NCBI GenBank assembly: GCA_015057305.1
Contig: SVES01000009.1
Span: 20,940-84,939 of the forward strand
DNA: 64,000 nucleotides
Source of the DNA: Pseudobutyrivibrio ruminis
Lineage (GTDB): Bacteria; Bacillota; Clostridia; Lachnospirales; Lachnospiraceae
Direction of reading: 5' to 3'
Shown piece after piece: positions 27,560-36,174 of this stretch (positions are counted from its first letter, which is position 1; every line of letters begins with the position of its first letter). The notes below the pieces were generated by a model that was given only the letters and a program-made list of their open reading frames with translations, had not been told where the DNA came from and did not search any database. Made by a program: the position numbers and the translations under genes.

Positions 27560-28414
27560 TTATGGCTCCATCATTTCCGTAAGGATTGCTGCATTTTCTT
27601 CATCCATGGCAGCTAAAATATCTGACCTTGTAGCTGCATCCATTGCTTGTAATATTTCACATACAAGATCAAAATCATCGGTCATTGTATCAAATATTGC
27701 CGCAGCATTTTTAGCCTTCATGCTTGAATAAGTCTTAACATAATCCTCAATTTCTTCGTCAGTCTGTAGCTGAGAAACCACCTGTCTGTAGATAGTTTCT
27801 GCATTTTCAGGCTCAATGGACTCATAATAAGTCTTATATTCATTTATATCGGGTGCATTATCCGAAAAAACAACCTCTTCATAAAATTTTTCTTTTTCTT
27901 CTTCGAATGCAGCCTCATTTGCCTTGTACTGAGCCAACTCTGCAGAGGCCGCCTCCAATTCAGCAATATAATCGCTATTAGCTGTCCCCTCTGTCTTTAG
28001 AGCCTCTATCTCAGTCTCCAATTCCTTTATCCTTTCAACAGCCTCTTCAACGGTGTCGTAAGGTAATTCTTCTTCGGCTTCCTCAGGAATATATTCTTCT
28101 ATTCCAGGCAAAATCCTATTAACATAAGGCACGTCTTTAAGCACAGGAAAAAGAACGGTTGAACCAAAACCGCCCACATCCATTTTTACGAGAAAGGCAA
28201 AAATAACAAGCCAGATTAAAATAATGAGAAGTACAACGAAGCCCATGATGATTCTGCCACCAATCCCAAGGCTTTCCTCATCTTCTTCGATGACCTCTCC
28301 ATTTTTCTTAGCCTCTTTTCTAGCAAGCTTTTCAGCTTTTTTTGCTTCCTTCGCCGCCTTTTTTGCTGCCTTTTTGTCTACCTTTTCTTCTGTTGCCTCT
28401 GTAACATCTGCCAT
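27560..28414 (-). CDS. MotE/YlxF-type membrane protein with a MgtE-N-like domain
   Basis: The protein occupies the position of ylxF between fliJ and fliK. The 284 residues begin with a Lys/Ala/Glu-rich cytoplasmic segment (about 5-45) and one membrane helix (about 53-75). A coiled coil (about 125-175) is followed by a C-terminal MgtE-N-like block: YSSMKAKNAAAIFDTM, then EILQAMDAATRSDILAAMDEENAA. This layout matches MotE/YlxF proteins, which act as chaperones or stabilisers of stator components in some bacteria. Confidence 0.8.
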   Translation of the reverse strand: MADVTEATEEKVDKKAAKKAAKEAKKAEKLARKEAKKNGEVIEEDEESLGIGGRIIMGFVVLLIILIWLVIFAFLVKMDVGGFGSTVLFPVLKDVPYVNRILPGIEEYIPEEAEEELPYDTVEEAVERIKELETEIEALKTEGTANSDYIAELEAASAELAQYKANEAAFEEEKEKFYEEVVFSDNAPDINEYKTYYESIEPENAETIYRQVVSQLQTDEEIEDYVKTYSSMKAKNAAAIFDTMTDDFDLVCEILQAMDAATRSDILAAMDEENAAILTEMMEP

Positions 28415-28416
28415 AA

Positions 28417-28872
28417 TTATTCTTCCTCTTTTTCACCATTGAAATATGAATAACTAACTAATTCGTCGGTAATTTTTCCTTCTTCATAGTCCAATTCATC
28501 TAAAAATTGTTCAAAAGCATTCTCTCTAAGCTTTTCATGCATTTTTCTTTCCATCATAACCTCGTTAAGCTTTCTTCTGGCTACTTCCATAGCCTTTTGA
28601 GCCTTTGAAAGCTCAATCATTTGGTCTCTAAGAACCACCTTCATAGACTGAATTGCATTTTTACAGCTTTTAATTTCTTTTACATCAATAGTACCAATAG
28701 AAAGCTCCTTTAAACGTCGCTCATAGCCTGCCTGCTTAATCATTAATTCCTTAAGCTTTTGTTGTTCCTCGTTGAATCTGGCAGTAGCCATACCAAAATT
28801 AGCCTTTTCTTGCTCTTCTATTTTTTGTTTTAGCTCGAGGATATTTTGCATCCTATACACAAACTTTGCCAT
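28417..28872 (-). CDS. fliJ: Flagellar export chaperone FliJ
   Basis: FliJ is the coiled-coil stalk of the export ATPase. The 151 residues are almost completely helical and charged. The N-terminal FVYRMQNILELKQKIEEQEK and the QKAMEVARRKLNEVMMERKMHEKL segment match the family. It sits between fliI and the YlxF-type gene. Confidence 0.92.
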   Translation of the reverse strand: MAKFVYRMQNILELKQKIEEQEKANFGMATARFNEEQQKLKELMIKQAGYERRLKELSIGTIDVKEIKSCKNAIQSMKVVLRDQMIELSKAQKAMEVARRKLNEVMMERKMHEKLRENAFEQFLDELDYEEGKITDELVSYSYFNGEKEEE

Positions 28873-28886
28873 GGCATACTCCTACA

Positions 28887-30197
28887 TTAATCCTGAAAAA
28901 TTGCAGTCATCTGTGCTACTATATCATCAAACTCAAACTTATCATGAGTCTGCTGAAGCAAGAAATCATTAACAGCATCTATCTTTTTTATGGCATAATC
29001 AATAGATTTATTTGAGCCATTTTTGTATGCACCTATATTAATCAAATCTTCTGCTTCCTGGTATGTTGCCAGCACATTTTTCAGCTTACCTGCAACAGCC
29101 TTATGCTCAGGAGTAGCCACTGCAGACATTACTCTGGATATAGATTGCAAAACATCTATAGCTGGGTAATGATTCTTTTGTGCAAGCTTTCTATTAAGCA
29201 TAATATGTCCATCCAAAATTGATCTGGCTGTATCAGTAATAGGTTCATTAAAATCATCGCCATCAACAAGGACCGTATAAAGTCCTGTTATGGAGCCAAC
29301 TGCAGAATTACCTGCCCTTTCCAAAAGCCTAGGCATTTCAGAATATACAGATGGCGGATAACCTCTGGTAACAGGAGGCTCACCTGATGCCAAACCAATT
29401 TCACGCTGAGCCATAGAAAAACGGGTAAGAGAATCCATCATAAGTAGAACATCCCTTCCCTGGTCTCTAAAATATTCAGCGATTGCTGTGGCAGTAAGTG
29501 CCGCCTTTTTTCGAATAAGCGCTGGCTTGTCAGAGGTAGCACAAACAACTACAGACCTTGCCATGCCTTCAGGTCCCAAGTCATTTTCAACGAATTCTCT
29601 AACCTCTCGCCCACGCTCCCCAATAAGAGCTATAACGTTTATTTCCGCCTTTGTATTACGGGCAAACATACCCATCAAGGTTGATTTACCGACACCAGAA
29701 CCAGCAAATATACCAATTCTTTGTCCCTTTCCAACAGTAATAAGACCATCTACAGCCTTAACACCAAGAGATAGAGGTTCCTTAATAATTACCCTTGACA
29801 TAGGATCTGGCGGATCAGCTTCTGCTGGATATTCAACTAAGCCTTCAAATTCAGTTAAATCATCAACATCCGAAGGAACTCCAAGACCATCTACCAAATG
29901 ACCCAAGAGCTCATCTCCAACAGCCACCCCCAAAGGGTGACCTGTATTTTCCACCATGCAGCCTACGCCTATACCTTCAACATTCTCGTAAGGCATCAAA
30001 AGCAGACGTTTGTCCTTAAATCCGACAACCTCTGCTTTTATTCTTTCTCCAGAACCTTCTACAATAATTTCACATAAGTCACGTAGCTTTGCCTCAGGTC
30101 CAACTGATTCAATTGTAAGTCCAACAACCTTAACAACCTTGCCAAGGGATTTAAAATAATCCTTATCAATAAGCTGCATCAGTGAATTTTGGTCCAA
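28887..30197 (-). CDS. fliI: Flagellar export ATPase FliI
   Basis: FliI powers entry of flagellar substrates into the export gate and resembles the F1 beta subunit. The 436 residues include Walker A AGSGVGKST (about 165-173), ALIGERGREVREFVE, and Walker B LLMMDSLTRFSMAQREIGLASGEPP. Length and all catalytic motifs are normal. It lies between fliH and fliJ. Confidence 0.97.
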   Translation of the reverse strand: MDQNSLMQLIDKDYFKSLGKVVKVVGLTIESVGPEAKLRDLCEIIVEGSGERIKAEVVGFKDKRLLLMPYENVEGIGVGCMVENTGHPLGVAVGDELLGHLVDGLGVPSDVDDLTEFEGLVEYPAEADPPDPMSRVIIKEPLSLGVKAVDGLITVGKGQRIGIFAGSGVGKSTLMGMFARNTKAEINVIALIGERGREVREFVENDLGPEGMARSVVVCATSDKPALIRKKAALTATAIAEYFRDQGRDVLLMMDSLTRFSMAQREIGLASGEPPVTRGYPPSVYSEMPRLLERAGNSAVGSITGLYTVLVDGDDFNEPITDTARSILDGHIMLNRKLAQKNHYPAIDVLQSISRVMSAVATPEHKAVAGKLKNVLATYQEAEDLINIGAYKNGSNKSIDYAIKKIDAVNDFLLQQTHDKFEFDDIVAQMTAIFQD

Positions 30198-30208
30198 TTT
30201 TCTTCTCC

Positions 30209-31099
30209 TTAGCTTAAGGCTTTTATTTCTCTTATAAGATTATCCAGTTCTGTATCAATGCTACAATCAAAAATACCACCATCTGTTTCAATGATACATT
30301 GACTGTCATTTAGAAGGGGATCTGCAATAATATCAAGACCTACCTCTGTACCAACCTTACCCTGGATTTCATCCTTCTTACTTTTTATAAATTCTGCATT
30401 TGCGTCACTGACCTTAATCTGCATTTGTCCAGTGCGCTCTATTTTCATAATACAATGGTCAAGCAAATGATAAATAACTTCTTTTCTGCCAGAAAGCTCC
30501 GCCGAAAAAACATGTTCAAAAACAGGCAAACACATTTCAACTATTTCACGCTCCATTTGAAGCTGGCGCTCCATAAACTCATTTTGTATTTTATCGATTT
30601 CAGCCTGCATTTGAGCCTGAGAGTTTTGCAATTCAACTGCCGCTCTTTGAGTTCCTTCGTTATAGCCTTCCTTTTCTCCATCCTGACGAGCCAGATTTTT
30701 CATGGCATCTGCGTTAAGCTGAGCAGCTGAAAGAATCTCCTGAGCCTGAGAATTAGCATCTGCTATTATCTGATCGGCTTCCATTCTTGCCTGTTCTAAT
30801 ATTTCCTCTGTCTGAGCAGACATGTCAGGTTCTTCCTTTTGAGCAATAGTATCAACCAATCCAAGAAACTCATCTGTATCCATTCCCTCAGGAATTTCTT
30901 CCCCTGACTCTCGCATGGCTGCAAGACGACGTTCTCTTTCTTCGTCTAATATTTTTGCTTTATATTCATTTTCTTGCTTTAATATCAACTGCTTGGCAAG
31001 CTCGTTAGAGTCAATAACAAGTCGCTCTCTCTCGCCTTCCTCGTCAACAGAATCTGGAGCAACAGTAAAGCCATAAATGACATTTTTACTAGACAACAA
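30209..31099 (-). CDS. fliH: Flagellar export regulator FliH
   Basis: FliH binds and regulates FliI. The protein has a Glu/Gln/Ala-rich coiled coil (about 85-190), including the GxxxG-like and Ala-rich stretch EILEQARMEADQIIADANSQAQEIL, and a C-terminal V-ATPase E-subunit-like domain. The open frame reaches a GTG at 31114, which lies in the fliG coding end. The TTG at 31099 has GGAGGAG six bases upstream and is a better start, so overlap with fliG is 11 bases. Confidence 0.88.
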   Translation of the reverse strand: MLSSKNVIYGFTVAPDSVDEEGERERLVIDSNELAKQLILKQENEYKAKILDEERERRLAAMRESGEEIPEGMDTDEFLGLVDTIAQKEEPDMSAQTEEILEQARMEADQIIADANSQAQEILSAAQLNADAMKNLARQDGEKEGYNEGTQRAAVELQNSQAQMQAEIDKIQNEFMERQLQMEREIVEMCLPVFEHVFSAELSGRKEVIYHLLDHCIMKIERTGQMQIKVSDANAEFIKSKKDEIQGKVGTEVGLDIIADPLLNDSQCIIETDGGIFDCSIDTELDNLIREIKALS

Positions 31100-32096
31100 G
31101 TTCGTCTCCTCCACCTCTAGATATTACAATTTCTGCAGAGTCTTCAAGCTTTCTAATGATACCTACAATCTTTTGTTGTGCTTCTTCAACATCCTTCATA
31201 CGAACAGGTCCCATGAATTCCATATCTTCCTTTATCATGGCTGCAAGACGTGAAGAAAGGTTTTTAAAGATTGCTGCTTGAACCTCATCATTTGCACCCT
31301 TAAGAGCAACACCAAGGTCAGAGTTATCAACATCTCTAAGGACACGCTGAATAGCTCTATCATCAAGCAACAAGATATCCTCGAATACGAACATCTTCTT
31401 TCTGATTTCTTCTGCAAGCTCTGGCTCTTCGATTTCAAGTGATTCCATGATACGTTTTTCAGTACCACGATCAACAGTATTCAAAATGTTAACAACAGCA
31501 TCTACACCACCAGCAATTGTGTAATCCTGATTAATAAGTGATGAAAGCTTTCTTTCAAGAACTCTTTCAACTTCTTTGATAACCTCAGGACTGGTTCTGT
31601 CCATCATAGCTATACGTTTTGCAACATCAGCCTGTTTTTCAGGAGGCAATGCGCCAATAATAAGTGATGCTTGCCCAGCTGAAAGGTAAGAAAGAATCAT
31701 TGCTATAGTCTGTGGATGTTCATCCTGTATAAAGTTAAGAACCTGAGCAGGTTCAGTTTTTCTAATAAATTCAAAAGGTCTAACCTGTAGAGATGCAGTA
31801 AGCTTAGTAATAACATCCTGTGCCTTATCATCTCCAAGAGCTTTCTCCAAAAGTTCCTTAGCGTAACCAATACCGCCTTCTGCAATATATTGCTGAGCCA
31901 AGCAAACCTGATAGAACTCTTCAATAACTTCTTCCTTGAGTGCTGGGGAAATACTTCTCGTATTAGCAATCTCAAGTGTAAGCTCTTCAATTTCCTCTTC
32001 CTTGAGATGCTTAAATATCTGAGCAGACTTCTCCGGTCCAAGGGCAATTAAAAGTATAGCCGCCTTTTGCACGCCATTTAAATCTTCAGTCGCCAT
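31089..32096 (-). CDS. fliG: Flagellar motor switch protein FliG
   Basis: FliG transmits torque between stator and rotor. The 335 residues show LNGVQKAAILLIALGPEKSAQIFKHL at the N-terminus. The middle domain includes EHPQTIAMILSYL, and the C-terminal torque helix region includes MFVFEDILLLDDRAIQRVLRDVD. Length is normal. It overlaps the fliH start and follows fliF by three bases. Confidence 0.97.
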   Translation of the reverse strand: MATEDLNGVQKAAILLIALGPEKSAQIFKHLKEEEIEELTLEIANTRSISPALKEEVIEEFYQVCLAQQYIAEGGIGYAKELLEKALGDDKAQDVITKLTASLQVRPFEFIRKTEPAQVLNFIQDEHPQTIAMILSYLSAGQASLIIGALPPEKQADVAKRIAMMDRTSPEVIKEVERVLERKLSSLINQDYTIAGGVDAVVNILNTVDRGTEKRIMESLEIEEPELAEEIRKKMFVFEDILLLDDRAIQRVLRDVDNSDLGVALKGANDEVQAAIFKNLSSRLAAMIKEDMEFMGPVRMKDVEEAQQKIVGIIRKLEDSAEIVISRGGGDELVV

Positions 32097-32099
32097 AAA

Positions 32100-33716
32100 T
32101 TATGCTCCCCAATCCTCGTTTAACCAATTTCTAAGAAGCTGAGCAACAGCTTCAGGTTTTTCATCTACGAATTTTTCAATAAGTAGTCGAGCCTCGGACT
32201 TTTCAGTGTAGCCAATATCCTCAAGCTCTTCTTCCTCCTCTTCCTGAGTAGAAGCAATTAAATCATCAATTGTAAGCTCTTGCTCCACTGGCTCCTCTTC
32301 CTCTGTACGAAGGCTTCTAAATACAACAAAGCCAAGCATGAGGAATATCAAAGCAGCAAGAACAATCTGTAATATATCAGTAAGTCCAATACCAGAGCCC
32401 TCTGAATACTGGAACATAGGTATCTCGTAAGCAACAACCTTTACACTAGTAGTTGGAAAGCCTGTGGCCTGTGCCACAACTTCAATAATATCGTCAGATA
32501 CCTCCATCTGAACTGGGTCTGAATTTGCATTAACAAATTCGTCGAAGGTCTGTCCCAATTCATCAAGAGTACCGTCGCTTTCCATCTTATCCTGGTTATA
32601 AATTGCATAAGTCTTGCAGGTAACAGAAATAGACGATTCCTCCAAAGCTCTCTTACCCATTTCATCCTTGTGAGTAGTAATTCTCTCATCAGGTAGATAA
32701 TCCTTATAAAATTCCTCAGTAGATGTTTCTGTGGTGGAACCGTCCTCAATAACATAGGTTGTGTCATCATCATTAGAATCAGTTCCAGGCACACCACCAG
32801 AACCTCCGACAGATTCAGAGGTGGAACCAGACTCACTGTCTAAATACCCCTCTGTTCGTCCCTCATCAATTGAGTAATCATAGTCAACATAGCTATTTTC
32901 ATCAAAATTCATTGAAAGATTAACACCAACAGAAATGTCATCATAAAGATTAGTGCCATCTAAAACAGTATGTACTCTGTTGGCAATTTCACTGCTAGCC
33001 TTTTCTCTGGCATCTTGATTGCCGGCTGCTGTGGTAAGTAACTGAGTCTCATCATCCCCAGAGTAAAGCATATTTCCATCTGTATCCATAATGGCAATAT
33101 TTTCATCGTCAGCGTTACCCAGGTTAACAGCCATAAATCTAGCAAATGCAGCGGCAGTTTCCTCACTAATTGGAGTATTTAAATCTAATGTAACTGTAGC
33201 CCAAGAAGGCTGCTCTTTGGCAATCAAAGTACCATCCTGCTCAGGAATATTCAAAATTACAGTTGCATCATCAACCATGCTTTGAGTTTCTAAAGCCTCT
33301 TCAAATTTTTTCTCCAAATATAGCTTATATTTCTTTTGTTTGTCAGCCTCTGTTGTTGAAAAGCTACCATCGATGGCATCATCAATAGTATAGCCTGATG
33401 CTGGAATGGAATTAGAGCCAAGCAAAACATTAGCATTACCATAATCCTTGTCTTCAACGTAATAGGTGAAGCCATCCTCGCTAGTCTCGTATTTTATTCC
33501 TTCGCCATCAAGAAGCTCTCCTACAGCGGCAGCTTGTGTTCCGTCTTCACACTTTACAAGCTGAACCATAGTAGGCTGTGAAATAACTACTCCTAAAATA
33601 ATGAAGGACACGATAACAACAGCAGTTATTGATATAATCAAAATCTGCTGTCGTCTAGTAAACTTTCTCCACCATTCAAGTATTCGATTTAAAATTCCTT
33701 GAATCTGTTCTGGCAT
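32100..33716 (-). CDS. fliF: Flagellar MS-ring protein FliF
   Basis: FliF forms the MS ring. The 538 residues have two membrane helices (about 24-46 and 445-465) flanking ring-building domains (VKCEDGTQAAAVGELLDGEGIKYE, then GYTIDDAIDGSFSTTEADKQKKYKLYLEKKFEEALE, then RVHTVLDGTNLY). A Ser/Gly/Glu/Asp-rich insert lies near 285-335. The C-terminal FliG-binding tail is acidic (EEEEEELEDIGY). It follows fliE by 21 bases. Confidence 0.96.
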   Translation of the reverse strand: MPEQIQGILNRILEWWRKFTRRQQILIISITAVVIVSFIILGVVISQPTMVQLVKCEDGTQAAAVGELLDGEGIKYETSEDGFTYYVEDKDYGNANVLLGSNSIPASGYTIDDAIDGSFSTTEADKQKKYKLYLEKKFEEALETQSMVDDATVILNIPEQDGTLIAKEQPSWATVTLDLNTPISEETAAAFARFMAVNLGNADDENIAIMDTDGNMLYSGDDETQLLTTAAGNQDAREKASSEIANRVHTVLDGTNLYDDISVGVNLSMNFDENSYVDYDYSIDEGRTEGYLDSESGSTSESVGGSGGVPGTDSNDDDTTYVIEDGSTTETSTEEFYKDYLPDERITTHKDEMGKRALEESSISVTCKTYAIYNQDKMESDGTLDELGQTFDEFVNANSDPVQMEVSDDIIEVVAQATGFPTTSVKVVAYEIPMFQYSEGSGIGLTDILQIVLAALIFLMLGFVVFRSLRTEEEEPVEQELTIDDLIASTQEEEEEELEDIGYTEKSEARLLIEKFVDEKPEAVAQLLRNWLNEDWGA

Positions 33717-33737
33717 ATAATCTCCCTTTACCTAAAA

Positions 33738-34040
33738 CTAGATTTGCATCTGCATTATCTGTTGATATGCTTCTAATACTCTATCTCTAACAGCTACAGT
33801 ATACTGTAGTGCAATATTTGCTTTCTGTTCAGCCACCATTAAATCATGAGTATTATCTGTCTCACCAAGCATAAATGCCACTTCTTCTCTATGAGCCTCT
33901 TGAACCTGAGTGTTTGTATCATCCAGTAAGCTCATTACAGAATTAAGCATACTCTGAAAGCCTTTTTCGGCATCTACCTTTGTTTCGTTAGATGTAACTG
34001 GCGTAGCGCCATATAAACTTTGAATAGAAGAAACGTCCAT
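33738..34040 (-). CDS. fliE: Flagellar hook-basal body protein FliE
   Basis: FliE joins the MS ring to the rod. The 100 residues end with the family block AEQKANIALQYTVAVRDRVLEAYQQIMQMQI. The ribosome site GGGAGG is the base of a small hairpin in a duplicated 26-bp leader element (34047-34072). It lies between flgC and fliF. Confidence 0.95.
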   Translation of the reverse strand: MDVSSIQSLYGATPVTSNETKVDAEKGFQSMLNSVMSLLDDTNTQVQEAHREEVAFMLGETDNTHDLMVAEQKANIALQYTVAVRDRVLEAYQQIMQMQI

Positions 34041-34046
34041 TTAATC

Positions 34047-34163
34047 TCCTCCCACAAGTGGGTCCCTCCTTATATTTGATGAAGAAGTGCCATTTAAAGA
34101 TTTGCTTCGCAAATGGGCACTTCAGGATATTAAGGAATCCTCCCACAAGTGGGTCCCTCCTTA
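34047..34163. repeat. 26-bp direct repeat flanking a hairpin, between flgC and fliE
   Basis: The 26 bases at 34047-34072 recur exactly at 34138-34163, 91 bases apart. On the minus strand each copy has a Shine-Dalgarno-like AAGGAGGG, then the hairpin CCCAC-TT-GTGGG, then a second GGAGG. Between the copies an imperfect hairpin (34084-34123) pairs GAAGTGCC with GGCACTTC. The copy nearest fliE provides its ribosome site; the other has no start codon. Confidence 0.85.
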
Positions 34164-34172
34164 ATATATTAT

Positions 34173-34625
34173 TTACTGTCCAATCTGGATTCCTGAGGAA
34201 GCCATTGATTTAATTGCCTGGAAGGCAGTCACATTAGCCTCATAGGATCTGCTGGCGTCGATAAGGTTAGTCATTTCTGTAACAGTATTTACATTTGGAT
34301 AAGATACATACCCATTTTCATCAGCGTCCGGATGTGATGGGTCGTATTCCATAATAAAATCTGTTGTGGTGTCCTCTGAAACCTTTGAAACCTTAACACC
34401 GTTGCCAAGATAAGCGGCAGTGCTGTCCTTAAGGATATTTCTAAAGGATGGAACCCCTGCTTTTAATTGTTTTTCCTGGAAAGTAACAATCTTTCTTCTG
34501 TAGGGACCGCCATCTTCTGTACGTGTAGTGCTAACATTTGCTATATTTTCGGCAATAACATCCATTCTAAAACGCTGTGCTGTCATGCCGGTAGCTGCTA
34601 TATCAAAAGGTTGAAATAATCCCAT
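34173..34625 (-). CDS. flgC: Flagellar rod protein FlgC
   Basis: FlgC forms part of the proximal rod. The 150 residues start with GLFQPFDIAATGMTAQRFRMDVIAENIANVST. They end with the paired C-terminal rod helix PNVNTVTEMTNLIDASRSYEANVTAFQAIKSMASS. It follows flgB by 24 bases. Confidence 0.97.
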   Translation of the reverse strand: MGLFQPFDIAATGMTAQRFRMDVIAENIANVSTTRTEDGGPYRRKIVTFQEKQLKAGVPSFRNILKDSTAAYLGNGVKVSKVSEDTTTDFIMEYDPSHPDADENGYVSYPNVNTVTEMTNLIDASRSYEANVTAFQAIKSMASSGIQIGQ

Positions 34626-34649
34626 AGCTTTAACCTCCTACAAATCTAA

Positions 34650-35048
34650 TTATTTAGTCAAAACTGATTTAAACCTATTTACTTCGTTTGTGATGCTTGT
34701 AGTTAGAGTCTGGTATCTAAGCTGTTCTGAAGCAAGCTCCACATTTTCAGTATCCATATCTACATTATTTCCATCAAGACGGTATGAGTAATTCTCGTAG
34801 TCAGTGTATTCGATGCCGTCAATGTGATTTCCATCATCATCTAATTTATTTACAGCTCTCTCCAATGACCTATCGTGTGTATTAAGAAGTTCTTTTCGAA
34901 GAACACTTTCAAACTCAATATCCTGTCTTTTATATCCAGGAGTATCATTGTTTGAAATGTTGTTCATAATAAGAGTTTGTCTTTGCCAACTAACATCAGC
35001 AGTGTTATCCATCATATTAATAAATCCAAAAGCGTCTGAACTAATCAT
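34650..35048 (-). CDS. flgB: Flagellar rod protein FlgB
   Basis: FlgB forms part of the proximal rod. The 132 residues contain SWQRQTLIMNNISNNDTPGYKRQDIEFESVL near the N-terminus and ENVELASEQLRYQTLTTSITNEVNRFKSVL at the end. It is the first gene of the fla/che locus, directly downstream of codY as in B. subtilis. AGGAGG precedes the ATG. Confidence 0.96.
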   Translation of the reverse strand: MISSDAFGFINMMDNTADVSWQRQTLIMNNISNNDTPGYKRQDIEFESVLRKELLNTHDRSLERAVNKLDDDGNHIDGIEYTDYENYSYRLDGNNVDMDTENVELASEQLRYQTLTTSITNEVNRFKSVLTK

Positions 35049-35073
35049 AATATAATCCTCCTAGACTACTTTA

Positions 35074-35101
35074 ATTATAAATTATATGTAAAAAAACACA
35101 A
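35074..35101 (-). promoter_or_regulatory. Candidate SigA-type promoter of the fla/che operon
   Basis: On the minus strand TTGTGT (35096-35101) and TATAAT (35074-35079) are 16 bases apart, 25 bases before the flgB start. The -10 is perfect and the -35 is weak. AT-rich sequence extends upstream to the codY terminator. Confidence 0.55.
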
Positions 35102-35224
35102 GGTATTTTTTACATCATATTGTATATTTTAAATTTATCAGCCACTAGAAATAGTATTCGCAAATGATAATTATACAATATAATTATTTTAACCTATATT
35201 TGTGTAAAAGTTATGATTTATAAA

Positions 35225-35261
35225 TAAAAAGCAAAAGGGACCTACCTCAGTAAGTCCCTTT
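35225..35261 (-). terminator. Rho-independent terminator after codY
   Basis: AAAGGGAC (35234-35241) pairs with GTCCCTTT (35254-35261) on either strand. On the minus strand it is followed by TTTTGCTTTTTA. It lies 19 bases after the codY stop and separates codY from flgB. Confidence 0.8.
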
Positions 35262-35279
35262 AAATCCTAAATCCATTTA

Positions 35280-36056
35280 TTATTTATTTTTCTTAATTTC
35301 ATTGAGTTCATCAAATACAACATCATTTAATACCTTGATATATGTACCCTTCATTCCTGATGAACGGGATTCAATAACACCAGCCGACTCAAACTTGCGA
35401 AGAGCATTTACAATAACAGATCTTGTTATACCTACTCTATCGGCAATTTTTGATGCAACCAACACCCCTTCATTACCATCTAATTCATCAAAGATATGAA
35501 TGATTGCTTCAAGCTCTGAATAAGAAAGTGTTGAGATTGCGCTCTTAACAACCTGGAGCTTACGATTTTCCTCTGCAGATTCCTCATTTACTGAACGCAT
35601 CATTTCAAGGCCTACAACTGTTGTACCGTATTCGGTAAGAATGATATCATCAATATCGTACTGTTTGTCAAATCTGTAAACAAATAAGGTTCCAAGTCTT
35701 TCTCCAGCTATATCTATTGGAGCAATTATAGCTGAGTACATATCAATGTCAGCCTTTTCAAACCCCAGCGTCTTTAGATTTACATTTTCCTTTGTAGATA
35801 AAATAGAAAGCAATCTCTCGTTTAAAAGAGGGTCAATAAATCCTCCCACCTCATCAACAATAAGCTCACCTATTTCTGTTGTGTTTGGAAGATGAGATAA
35901 TCCAAGAACTTTACCTTTCTTTGAAATTACAAGCACTGATGAATCCAAGATTTCAGTAAGTACAGAACAAATATCATTGAAGACAACCTTCGATGAATTG
36001 TTATTATGTAATAGTTTACCAATCTTTCTTGTCTTATCTAATAATTGTACGCTCAT
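35280..36056 (-). CDS. codY: Global transcription regulator CodY
   Basis: CodY senses branched-chain amino acids and GTP and represses starvation genes, including motility genes in some Firmicutes. The 258 residues have a GAF-type N-terminal domain (about 1-155) and a C-terminal winged helix with SKIADRVGITRSVIVNALRKFESAGVIESRSSGMKGTYIKVLN. Length is normal. Its place just before flgB is conserved with B. subtilis. Confidence 0.96.
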   Translation of the reverse strand: MSVQLLDKTRKIGKLLHNNNSSKVVFNDICSVLTEILDSSVLVISKKGKVLGLSHLPNTTEIGELIVDEVGGFIDPLLNERLLSILSTKENVNLKTLGFEKADIDMYSAIIAPIDIAGERLGTLFVYRFDKQYDIDDIILTEYGTTVVGLEMMRSVNEESAEENRKLQVVKSAISTLSYSELEAIIHIFDELDGNEGVLVASKIADRVGITRSVIVNALRKFESAGVIESRSSGMKGTYIKVLNDVVFDELNEIKKNK

Positions 36057-36125
36057 TTAAACTATGTTCCTCCTAAATCTAATCAAAATGACAATTTAAA
36101 AATATATTTTGCGAAATTTGTATGT

Positions 36126-36154
36126 ATTATAGCACCATTTGAAACAAATTACAA
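36126..36154 (-). promoter_or_regulatory. SigA-type promoter of codY
   Basis: On the minus strand TTGTAA (36149-36154) and TATAAT (36126-36131) are separated by 17 bases. It lies between topA and codY, giving codY its own transcript. Confidence 0.65.
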
Positions 36155-36174
36155 TTAAATTCAGAATATTGTAA

